A stretch of DNA of 64,000 nucleotides from Echria macrotheca (lineage: Eukaryota; Ascomycota; Sordariomycetes; Sordariales; Schizotheciaceae), in assembly GCA_030411725.1 (NCBI GenBank), contig MU839833.1:1-64000 (forward strand). Direction: 5' to 3'. The position numbers and the translations under genes were made by a program. Within the stretch, counting starts at the first letter, position 1, and the number at the start of each line of letters is the position of its first letter. Positions 56,343 through 64,000 of this stretch are shown one piece after another. The notes under the pieces are model-generated. The model did no database searches. It was not told the origin of the DNA and saw only the letters and a program-made list of their open reading frames with translations.

Positions 56343-56412
56343 CTGCTGAAGTCGCTTCGTTCGGCGACTCAGTGCCGGCGTTGTGCTAACTCTCCGGGCG
56401 CTTCCTTCCTGG
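56343..56412 (+). repeat. Second dispersed repeat, copy 2
   Basis: Matches the reverse complement of 13156-13232 over about 70 bp, with the shared core GTCGCTTCGTTCGGCGACT and a downstream GCTAAC...CTTCC...TTCCTGG. Lies 37 bp outside the 5' end of a 5S gene, as copy 1 lies near the 12858 5S gene. Confidence 0.55.
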
Positions 56413-56867
56413 CCGAACTAGAAGCGACAAATTCCTCCTGTCAGCCAGATCACGCGTCGAACAATTCTTATCGGTTTTTTTTTCAGGTCCAAGGGTCAAG
56501 TTGTAACGTAATAATTGTCTGACGACAGCATTACAGCTCGAATCCTGAGAAAGAAAAAAAAGGGAGAGAATCGGAGAAAACAAATCTTTTTCTAGCTCAG
56601 CAAGGCAGCATGACTATTTGATGAGTTCTGCCGTACATAGTAATAGTACCTATTGAACCTAGAAACCGAGCCTTTGTCTCCTTTTTCTGTTGCGCGAACG
56701 ACAGTGTTGAAGTTTTTGCTGCCCCGCCGACCTAGCTAGGTAACTGAGACCTTTCCAACAACAGACTACAAGATAAAATGCAACTCGAGAACTTTGCCAT
56801 AATCCGGAGACTTGAAAAGACAAGTGTGCTGTTTGCACACAAGTCTCACGCTGCCCCCTAGACCAAG

Positions 56868-57250
56868 CTAGACCTTGCCATGGGAGATGGAGTTGTCGGC
56901 CTCGACACCGGGTTCGCGTTTGTTGTAATACTTGGGCGGCGAGTAGCCCTGCTGGCCGTTGCGCTGCGGTTCGGGCTCGCGCTTATTGTAATACTTCGGC
57001 GGAGAGTAACCCTGTTGACCATTGCGCTGGGGTTCGGGCTCGCGCTTGTTATAGTACTTGGGAGGCGAGTAGCCCTGCTGGCCGTTACGCTGGGGGTCGC
57101 GCGCCTCGACGAGAGGACCGCCATCTACCATTGTGGAATGATCAGAAACGGGCCATGATGGGGACGAGAGGGCATCTACTCACCACCAACGGTAGGGGCG
57201 GCTGCGGCGAAGCCGGCAACGGCGGCGACGAGGAGCAGGGAGAAACGCAT
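56868..57250 (-). CDS. Kexin-processed repeat RiPP precursor peptide
   Basis: 107 residues from exons 57250-57184 and 57124-56868 (59-nt intron GTGAGT...GGTAG). Signal peptide MRFSLLLVAAVAGFAAAAP, a short acidic spacer, then three copies of QRNGQQGYSPPKYYNKR (residues 34-50, 55-71, 76-92) joined by EPEP and ending in a short acidic tail. Each core ends in the Kex2 site Lys-Arg. The EPEP/DP linkers are X-Pro dipeptides of the kind Ste13-type dipeptidyl peptidases remove, so a 15-residue core with three Tyr is the predicted product. The repeats are identical in protein but differ at many synonymous sites. Flanked by UstYa-like genes, it fits a dikaritin-type precursor. An alpha-pheromone precursor is less likely: no Trp-Cys...Cys core. 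Confidence 0.9.
56916..57092 (-). repeat. Three 63-bp coding repeats of the RiPP precursor
   Basis: Period 63 bp (21 codons). The 17-codon core units lie at 57092-57042, 57029-56979 and 56966-56916. Units 1 and 2 differ by about eleven or more third-base changes with no amino-acid change. Confidence 0.92.
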
Positions 57251-58307
57251 GCTGGCTGAGTTTTGAGGTTGGAATCCTCGTGAAAATTGGTTGTTTTGTG
57301 TGCTGAAAGTGTCTGCTTTGCGGTCAATTGCAGCTTGAGGGTGCAGCTTAACGAAACTCTGTTCGATGACAGCCGCGTCGGGTCTTATATGCCCAGGTTA
57401 CATGTACATGGAGGTACTCCCTATATGCAAGTGCAGTGATCTCCAGGTACCATCTGACAATCGCTAGATCCCCCAGTAGCTGATCATACCGCCTGGTTTA
57501 CTTTCCAGGTGCAGTCATTCCGTAGGCTCTAGCCCTGACCAGATGCCACCCATTCCAGATGGTCTTACACTCGGCATCAAACGCACAAGGTACCTAACGA
57601 CTACCCGTCATAAAGATAACAATGACGGTCATGTAGAGAGTAATAACAGCACGAAATCAAATGCCGTTACATGATTACCTACTCGGGCGAGTAAGGGCAA
57701 CGAGAAGGCAGAACTCATCCAACGTTATCGGGTCTTGAGCATTCCAGTCATTACCTAACGTAACTACGGAGTAATGACACCCATGACGCTCGACTCATCT
57801 GTGCAACTACACACCCACAATTTCAACCCTTAGTAATTTTGGCACAAGGCGGACAGGGTAAGTCGCCATGAGCTGGTAATGACTGGATTAGTAGCGGGAT
57901 ATCTGATGCTTCTGTTTTGAATCAGCCTCGGATCGTAATACTGCACCCGAGCGCCAAAGGTACAATGAACTTTGAGGTTGGATTTCTCTTTCCTTCAGGT
58001 AGCTGGCCATATTGGACAGACTCTTAATTACTCCGCCGTCAAATTATTGGCACGAGTGCAAAACCTAGAGTTCTTTCTGTGCCTGTCAAGCATCATGAAG
58101 ACCTATGATTTAGATGAACTGACTGCACTATCCGCGAAAATGACCACTACTATGGCTATGTAAACTCAACAACACTGGAGCTTGAAAATATGTACATTTT
58201 AGGCCTTGTATTATGTTTTTTCCCCTGTGCGATATGGACTGCCGCAGCTCCTGCAATTCATCCACCCACATCTGCCATCAGCCCTGCAGAGTACCCTTTG
58301 GAACTAC
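57251..58307. promoter_or_regulatory. Upstream region of the RiPP precursor
   Basis: About 1.06 kb between the precursor start and the 3' end of cluster member 5. A TATA element (CATATAAGACC on the minus strand) lies at 57389-57384, about 135 bp before the precursor ATG. A small open frame from 58190 with a hydrophobic start overlaps the 3' end of member 5 and is not called. Confidence 0.55.
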
Positions 58308-59009
58308 CTAGCAATGCACATCGTAGAACGCTTCCGAGGGGGAGGTATCAATCCTCTCCCAGTCCTTGTCCTGCCGCAGCGCATCCAAAAGAAAATTCGC
58401 GCAGTGCTCAATGTGCTTGTACTCGGTGAACCTTGAAGGCAGCGTTGCAGCATCCCGGATGCCCTGCGCCATGCCGAGGAAGAAGAAAACACAGTGGGTA
58501 AGGTGCTCCCCCCTCTGCGTCCAAATCTCCTTCTTGTTGCTCAGGGCCAGTGTCCAGTTCTCGCCGACGACCTCCAGGCTTCCAAAGGGATCAACCCAGA
58601 ACTTCCAGTCGTGGTAGGCGAGAAACTCGTCGTTGGCGTAGTGTCGACAGCCGGGAGGATACCACGCCCAGGTCAGCTGGTCCCACGTGCATCCCAGCGA
58701 TGTCGCTTCGGCGGCAGAGCTCCCGCAGAGTCGAGCTGGTTGCTGGGCTTGCGTGCTGCCATCTGCCGGACGGGCCCCGTAGATGCCCGCGAACATCAGG
58801 AGGACAAAGGTGCATATCGCAGCGACGAGGTAGATGACGTCTCTCTGGGCGAGTGTGAGCCATGGGAACCTGAGAAGCCGAGAGGGTCCTTCTTCGTCCA
58901 GAACTTCGGATTTTTCCACGCTGTCGGCCGCGTGTGCGGTATTTGAGTCGCCCCGACTCACGGCTGTGTAGGAGGATGTCCATCTGGAGAAAATTTCTGG
59001 GAAGTGCAT
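58308..59009 (-). CDS. Divergent UstYa-like HxxHC membrane protein, cluster member 5
   Basis: 233 residues, single exon, starting MHFPEIFSRW (upstream in-frame codons are not ATG). TM helix VIYLVAAICTFVLLMFAGIY (about 68-87), then CGSSAAEATSLGCTWDQLTW and WYPPGCRHYANDEFLAYHDW. Two HxxHC motifs: GEHLTHCVFFFLGM and YKHIEHCANFLLDAL; ends in a terminal Cys like member 3. Same family as members 3 and 4. Divergent from member 6 (472 bp between starts), so probably co-regulated with it. Confidence 0.83.
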   Translation of the reverse strand: MHFPEIFSRWTSSYTAVSRGDSNTAHAADSVEKSEVLDEEGPSRLLRFPWLTLAQRDVIYLVAAICTFVLLMFAGIYGARPADGSTQAQQPARLCGSSAAEATSLGCTWDQLTWAWYPPGCRHYANDEFLAYHDWKFWVDPFGSLEVVGENWTLALSNKKEIWTQRGEHLTHCVFFFLGMAQGIRDAATLPSRFTEYKHIEHCANFLLDALRQDKDWERIDTSPSEAFYDVHC

Positions 59010-59481
59010 CGTTGACGTGAATTTCGAAGAGCATCGGTGATCATGGGCAGGTGGGCCTTGCGGAGCAGAGACCACAGGACACACGGTTGAACTACTGCTT
59101 CTTCTCTTGGTCTATTGTGAGAGGAAACTAAATTGTAAGTGCCAAATGAGTTCACGATGCCTTTCGAAAATAAGTTCGGGGTTCAACATTACGTGAGAAT
59201 ACCTCACGACGGCCGGATGGAGGCTGTATCCTCCGATTAGCTAATTCTCCCAGCATGACAGCGTTACATGCAATTAATGAAGAACTGTATTAGAACTTAC
59301 TTCAGATGAGGTAATCCGGTGCGTGAACGCTGGACTCTGAAATGCATTGACCCTCCTCCAAATGTGACAGACTAGTACCTTGGTAGTGCCAGCCCACCTT
59401 TCAGGCTTCTGCCCTCATCTTCAGTGCCTACCATCCAGCAAAATCACAGAACAGTGCTGAGCAGATACAAGCAAGCAAAAA
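59010..59481. promoter_or_regulatory. Divergent promoter, cluster members 5 and 6
   Basis: 472 bp between two divergently transcribed HxxHC genes. No gene seen. Confidence 0.5.
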
Positions 59482-60691
59482 ATGAACCTAGATCACTCAA
59501 ATCGCCCCAGCTGCGACTCCGACACCGCCTGTGGATCGAAAGATGGCCTACTCGAGGACGTTCCACCATATCGCCAACGCGAACGGCGGCTGTCCACGGT
59601 TGTCCTGGGAATAATGTGTATTATCCTGTCCGTTAGCCTCGGGATAGTGAGCACCAGAACGTCGTCGGGAAACTGCGACGGACAAGGTTACTGGCGGGAC
59701 AGCGAGTTTGGTGAGTAATCTCCACGGAGCCTCCCATGATTTTGTGACTTATTGAAAAACCTACCTTACACTAGCCACCGTTACCAAGGAGCTTCCTCCG
59801 GTCTACCGCGAGGAGCTGTTCGAACCCACGCTCAGGTTCAACACGAGTCACAGGATCTACCGGCCCCACCTGACCCCCGATTACGTCGGGACCCCGACGC
59901 CGGAAATCGATGCTGCCTGGGAGGAGCTCATTGGAGGTGGGTCGCAGAACACGCTTGATGAGAGATGTCGCAGAATCTCTGACAGGACTGAGTGCATAAT
60001 AGCGGTAAATGTGTTTGTGACACCACAGGAAGCGAGCAACTGGAAGATGGGTGGAAATCTCTGGCTTGACCCCGAGACGGGCTTGCATATGGCGCAGTGA
60101 GTAGCAATTCGCCCTTATCTGACTCGGGAATCGATCCCGTCTCTAATGTTGGGGATAGAGTATCTGTGATGCACGATCTACACTGTCTGGTAAGTTGTTT
60201 TCAGGCCGCTCTGGGCACATGCACCACAATTACTTGTTGATGCTAACTGCAGTGACAAAAATCTTGCAGGATATGCTTCGGCGGTTCATATACCTCGATC
60301 ATTATCCAGATATGGACGACTATACGCTCCGACCACACGTTGGTAAGACAAAAAAATGACCCCTTTTCACCGGATCACATTCCATCCTACCTACCTTAGA
60401 TATATATATGTTCCATGTCGTGTGCTAATCATCAGATGGCTTGGTCAAGAACACTGCCTTGACGGGCTTCGCAGGAGTCTCATGTGCCACGGCGACATGA
60501 CGTTCATCCCCATCGAGTGGTCGGAAAACCGGGGCTGGATCATGCCCATCTTCGATACCGTCTACACATGTCGCGACTACGACGCCCTGAGGAAATGGAC
60601 GAGGGACCGGGATGCGGCCGACCCCAAGGTGTACCCTCAAAATGCAGAGCGGCTGTGGTTGAAGAGTTCTGGTAGTTCAGGCGGACGGTGA
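59482..60691 (+). CDS. UstYa-like (DUF3328) oxidative cyclase, cluster member 6
   Basis: 276 residues from six exons: 59482-59710, 59775-59936, 60003-60096, 60159-60189, 60270-60342 and 60450-60691. TM helix TVVLGIMCIILSVSLGIV, then YVGTPTPEIDAAWEELIG. First HxxHC is VMHDLHCL; the second, HVEHC, forms across the last splice (GTAAGA...TCAAG). The tail has HGDMTFIPIEWSENRGWIMP and VYTCRDYDALRKWTRD. Exon lengths 229/162/94/31/73/242 parallel member 1 (277/159/91/31/73/254) with the same phases, so these two are duplicates placed at opposite ends of the cluster in opposite orientation. Confidence 0.88.
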
Positions 60692-61075
60692 AGCAATGGG
60701 GAGGTTGGTGTCGCAGCATTTGGCTCCCGTGGAAGGCTGGCTGTACAATACGAATCATAGGTCTATGCTAGAGTTTTCGGTAACCTGAACCCCGACACAG
60801 GGGCTGTTAGTGAAGAGGTTGCCCAGGGGCTTGCCGGTGAATGTTGAGAGGATCTGGATCGTGGTTCGGTAGCTTCGGTTCATGGCTAGTTTTCCTGCCG
60901 GGGAGCCGGGGTTTGATCCTGTTGGTACCTGATCAGCCACGACGAAGCCGGAGAAGTTCCTTGAATGAACCGTGTGCCTTTTTTAGACAGCCCGGTGTGG
61001 CACATCAGATGTAACACAGGAAGACAACACAAATACTACAGTAAGGCGGAACATCCTCATACTCTTGGTTTATAA
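60692..61075. other. Convergent intergenic region
   Basis: 384 bp between the converging cluster member 6 and HET gene. No gene seen; likely 3' untranslated sequence. Confidence 0.55.
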
Positions 61076-62707
61076 TTAGATATTTGAAGAGGAAGCCCCC
61101 ACACTTTTAACAACCTTCACCGGGTTGATATGTATCACAAAAGCGTCGTAGCCAAAGACGAGATCCTTCTTGGCCCTAAGACGAAACTTGCGTCCTTCAT
61201 AGCGGTCGATACCTTTAAGCGTAAGACTCTTCCAGTCGTTGGTATCTATCTTGAACTTTCGCTTTCGATGTTTGTTCCGGAAATTGCCGAGTGACGACCC
61301 CCGCTCGTGAACCTCGGAATTGATGAAGCCGACCTGGGCTGTGTATTCCCCTTCCCCGGCATCTGTTAGCCCAAGAACTATATGGGGACACGAGTTGCCA
61401 TCCTCATCAATATCCGCACCGTTGTCGAAGGCGAGGACAACTTGGTTATACCCCTTCTGCGTATGTTCCTTGAGTTGAACAGTGGCGCCTTCCGCCTGGT
61501 ACAAAACGAACCCGGTGTTCCCGAAGCGCACTAAGTCCACGCCGGGGGCCCGCACTACGAATGCGTGTTGGTAATAACTTCCATCCCATTGGTCATTCAA
61601 TGGAAGATCGACACCTTTGACGAGATAAAGGGTTTTGGTTTCCGCCCTCAATGAGCTATGTAGGGTGAGGTAGCGCACACTCGTAGCATTGTCTCTGGCG
61701 TATTGGTTGCCTCCGATATCTCTCAAGCCGATGGCCAAGTACTTGTCCTCGGTGCGAGCATCACCGTTGAAAACGCAGTTCGGGATGACGAACATGGTGT
61801 TTGCCGCTTGGATGAACCTTGCCGTCATGCGAATGCCTCGATTGGTCAGGGTCAGGAACGAGTCGTGGCGGGGATCTTGGCTGAAGACGGAGAAGGGTCT
61901 GACGGGGCCGAAGCCGGCAAAGTCGCTCGGCGATACTGCCAGGAATCCGCACGGCGCACGCAGTGTGCCTCCAGGCTCCGATTGCCATGCGAAGATGGTA
62001 TGGTCGTCGTATTCCCGGATAATCTCTTCTTGGAGCCGCTGGAATGCTTTCGAACCCTCCCCATACATCATGGGCATGTTGACATCGAATAGGCCCATCA
62101 AACAGTAAGCGATGTCCTCTTCCCGGGTGGTTTTGCGAAACGCAGCCCATTTCATTCTGGCTCCCACACAGACGGTTCTCAAAGAAGCACCGCGGAGAAT
62201 TCCAATGTCGATGCCGGTGAATTGCGAGAGATCATTCACAAGCTCCTCCTTTGTGCCAATAAACTGCCAGAGGCCGTCGAAAAAGTCCATGGCCCTAGGG
62301 GCGATGAGCTCCTGCAGTGTCCAGCCCCGGGTCAGCCAGCGACTGTGCTTGATGGATGTCTGCACGGGGCTGATGTTGTTCTTGGAGACATCCTCGAGAT
62401 AGACGTAGCACTTTGATGAATCCCGATACCACCTAAACATGGAGTTGATTGCCTCGCCCAACTCAGCGCTGCTCGACTTGTCGATGCAGCAGGTATCAAC
62501 CCAGGCGTATCTCAGCCCGTCAGCTATGGCCTGCTTGCAAGTCCACGAAATCTTGTTGAATCCTGGTTTGGTGATGCGCGTGTTTGGATCACCAAAGTCC
62601 TGGAAGGAGACCTCCCCGACGGCCCACGTGTGGGACAGGATGGCATACGACGGTGGATTCGCGACGAACTCCTCCAGCTCCAGAGTGTGGACATTGATGA
62701 GTCCCAT
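61076..62707 (-). CDS. HET-domain protein (heterokaryon incompatibility)
   Basis: 543 residues, single exon. MGLINVHTLELEEF is the usual N-terminus; the three HET blocks are YAILSHTW, GLRYAWVDTCCIDKSSSAEL and RGWTLQELIAP. DIAYCLMGLFDVNMPMMYGE and AFQRLQEEIIRE complete the HET-E/DUF8212-like layout. The C-terminal half is a beta-rich region seen in this subfamily, with no WD40, ankyrin or NACHT module fused. HET proteins execute allorecognition cell death when triggered; cytosolic. Intact, no stop or frameshift. Confidence 0.93.
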   Translation of the reverse strand: MGLINVHTLELEEFVANPPSYAILSHTWAVGEVSFQDFGDPNTRITKPGFNKISWTCKQAIADGLRYAWVDTCCIDKSSSAELGEAINSMFRWYRDSSKCYVYLEDVSKNNISPVQTSIKHSRWLTRGWTLQELIAPRAMDFFDGLWQFIGTKEELVNDLSQFTGIDIGILRGASLRTVCVGARMKWAAFRKTTREEDIAYCLMGLFDVNMPMMYGEGSKAFQRLQEEIIREYDDHTIFAWQSEPGGTLRAPCGFLAVSPSDFAGFGPVRPFSVFSQDPRHDSFLTLTNRGIRMTARFIQAANTMFVIPNCVFNGDARTEDKYLAIGLRDIGGNQYARDNATSVRYLTLHSSLRAETKTLYLVKGVDLPLNDQWDGSYYQHAFVVRAPGVDLVRFGNTGFVLYQAEGATVQLKEHTQKGYNQVVLAFDNGADIDEDGNSCPHIVLGLTDAGEGEYTAQVGFINSEVHERGSSLGNFRNKHRKRKFKIDTNDWKSLTLKGIDRYEGRKFRLRAKKDLVFGYDAFVIHINPVKVVKSVGASSSNI

Positions 62708-63649
62708 CGTCGATGGGGCGGCCCCGCTTGGCTGCCAGGGCTCTTGGTACCAAAGGCGTTTACTTGAGACGGTGGAGAGAGAAATGGAGCTCTTGCTGCT
62801 GGGAAGTTGGTGAGAGATTTAGGCATCCATGCCCAAACCGCCCAGCCCGAATGGGCTGCTTAGTTCAGCTTCTGGAGCCTCGCGCGATCTGATTTGTCCA
62901 GCCCGCAGCACATCTCTTCTTCTGATTCTCTGTCTTCCCTCAGTTGGCGGGGTAGATAACGCACGTGCCGGCAGTCCCGAATCGAGCGGCAGTCGCGAAC
63001 GCGATGGTGTTTCAGGCAAACCCACAGTTCGCAGGAACTGATGAGCGATGTCAACTCCCGGCCCCACCTGCCAGTCAAGATTTTTGTCCGAGAAACAACA
63101 AAATCCAAAACTACCATCGGCCCCACGGACCCATTGCGGCGCCGGTCTCTGTGATGCGATTCGAGGTTTCCGGGAAACTTGGCTGTGAGGCGGAAACGTG
63201 CACAGCCTCCTTGCACGGTCGATGTGTCGCCAGGGTTGGGGTGTGGTTTCATCGATCACCCGTGCAGCGTAGCTCCCGACGATCTACACCCCGCTGTCTG
63301 CGAATGCCGTCGTGATGCGATTGGCTCCCTGAAGTGTTGCTGAGGGATGGGGGCTGAAAACCTGGGCTGGAGCGTCCGTTTCGGTTCGTATCACCACGGC
63401 GTCACGGCTCCTCTTTGCCTCAGAACATCGGATTGTTGCTGTCAGCTCTATCGTTCGGGTGTTGGCTTGCGAGCGTGACTCGGGAGATGATATGGCGGCT
63501 CGAGATATAAATGTCGGCGAAAGCTTGGCCTCAATGTCGTCTCAACACCCTCAACTCATCATCACCATCTCTTCTAGTCTCGGATCCGCTGAGCCCTGGT
63601 GGCATTTTCTTCTCTGTCATATTTCTTGATCTTTCAGTATCTCTTCAGA
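62708..63649. promoter_or_regulatory. Divergent promoter, HET / Egh16-like genes
   Basis: 942 bp between divergent starts. A TATA box (TATAAA, 63506-63511) lies about 144 bp before the Egh16-like ATG, with a CT-rich leader after it. Overlapping open frames at 62819-63315 on both strands have no domain. Confidence 0.55.
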
Positions 63650-64000
63650 ATGCATACTACTCACTCCCTTGTCCTGTCCGTGTTCGCCCTGCAGGCCTCG
63701 GCTCATGGCGTGGTCACCATGATCAAGGGCGCCAACGGCGTCAACATGCCTGGACTATCGGGTATGTGTCCTCTCGCCCTTTGTTGATGCTGAACTAACT
63801 AACAAGAACAGTTGCCGACGGGACGCCGCGTGACTGCTCCACCAACCGTTGTGGTTCCCAAGCCGATACAGCCATCATCCGTGACCGCGAGATCCGCAGT
63901 GGCGAGGTCGGCCCGTTGGGACGAACTCAGGGCAACGGACCCATCGATGCCGCCACCATGATTGCCAACTTCATGGGAGCCGGCACGGCACCCACTAACA
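63650..64000 (+). CDS. Egh16-like (GAS1/MAS-type) secreted protein, partial
   Basis: Starts at ATG 63650 and runs off the window. Exon 1 63650-63761, intron 63762-63811 (GTATGT...GAACAG), exon 2 from 63812. Signal peptide to about Ala18, then HGVVTMIKGANGVNMPGLSV, ADGTPRDCSTNRCGSQADTA and LGRTQGNGPIDAATMI, which are the Egh16-like family signature. These secreted proteins are expressed during appressorium formation in plant pathogens and also occur in saprotrophs; biochemical role unknown. The C-terminal part is outside the window. Confidence 0.93.

Larger units (their letters stand above)
55833..56867. other. Region with 5S gene and dispersed repeat
   Basis: About 1 kb between cluster member 4 and the 3' end of the precursor gene. 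It holds a 5S rRNA gene (56187-56305) and a dispersed-repeat copy (56343-56412); no protein gene. Confidence 0.6.

Noticed and set aside
56880..57158. Plus-strand open frame across the precursor repeats
   Set aside because: Antisense shadow: the minus strand has a signal peptide, a good intron and synonymous-only divergence.
56868..57250. Reading the repeat gene as an alpha-type mating pheromone precursor
   Set aside because: Lys-Arg sites and X-Pro linkers fit a pheromone precursor, but the core has no Trp-Cys...Cys pattern, and UstYa-like genes surround it. Kept as an alternative, not the main call.
58190..58429. Small frame with a signal-peptide-like start
   Set aside because: Overlaps antisense coding sequence of cluster member 5, and the later part is just its complement; no Cys pattern or repeats.
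1..64000. CRISPR array, prophage or bacterial operon
   Set aside because: Spliceosomal introns throughout and no regular direct-repeat/spacer pattern; the sequence is fungal nuclear DNA.

Overview
The window is nuclear DNA of a filamentous ascomycete, most likely a sordariomycete (Sordariales-like). The evidence is small GT-AG introns with CTAAC/CTGAC-type branch points in nearly every gene, three dispersed 5S rRNA genes of the Neurospora type, an intron-bearing tRNA-Leu(CAA), and families typical of these fungi: HET, NACHT and NB-ARC proteins, Hce2 and Egh16-like secreted proteins, UstYa-like proteins and FG-GAP/SGNH esterases. Exon coordinates below were worked out by hand from splice sites, frame and family conservation; no expression data or database search was available.

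Layout. 1-12.1 kb: a large secreted SGNH + FG-GAP + metalloprotease-like fusion, a tRNA-Leu, a CE3-type esterase, a bHLH-like regulator and a methyltransferase. 12.1-17.8 kb: short dispersed repeats and a 5S gene, a divergent pair of related membrane proteins (one broken by an 11-bp duplication), then an MFS permease. 18.4-21.5 kb: an anchorless P450 and a peroxisomal D-amino-acid oxidase, probably a small catabolic group with the permease. 21.7-26.3 kb: housekeeping genes (ALG3, an EIF1AD-like factor, a HAD phosphatase, an MFS transporter). 27.9-41.7 kb: an accessory stretch of fungal STAND/innate-immunity-type genes (HeLo-like, NACHT, an NB-ARC-TPR gene with two in-frame stops) mixed with a carboxylesterase and an aldo-keto reductase. 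41.7-43.9 kb holds no gene that I can see; an Hce2 effector-like gene follows.

The most interesting region is 45.7-60.7 kb, which reads as an undescribed kexin-processed RiPP (dikaritin-like) cluster. It has a 107-residue secreted precursor with three identical Tyr-rich cores bounded by Lys-Arg, and six single-pass membrane proteins that each carry two HxxHC motifs (three classical UstYa/DUF3328 proteins and three from a shorter divergent family). It also has an M3 thimet-type oligopeptidase and a basic-region/ankyrin (bANK, ToxE-like) transcription factor. The likely sequence of events is that the precursor enters the secretory pathway, UstYa-like proteins oxidise or cyclise Tyr-containing cores, Kex2 and dipeptidyl/oligo-peptidases release them, and the bANK factor switches the group on. 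A HET gene and the start of an Egh16-like gene close the window.
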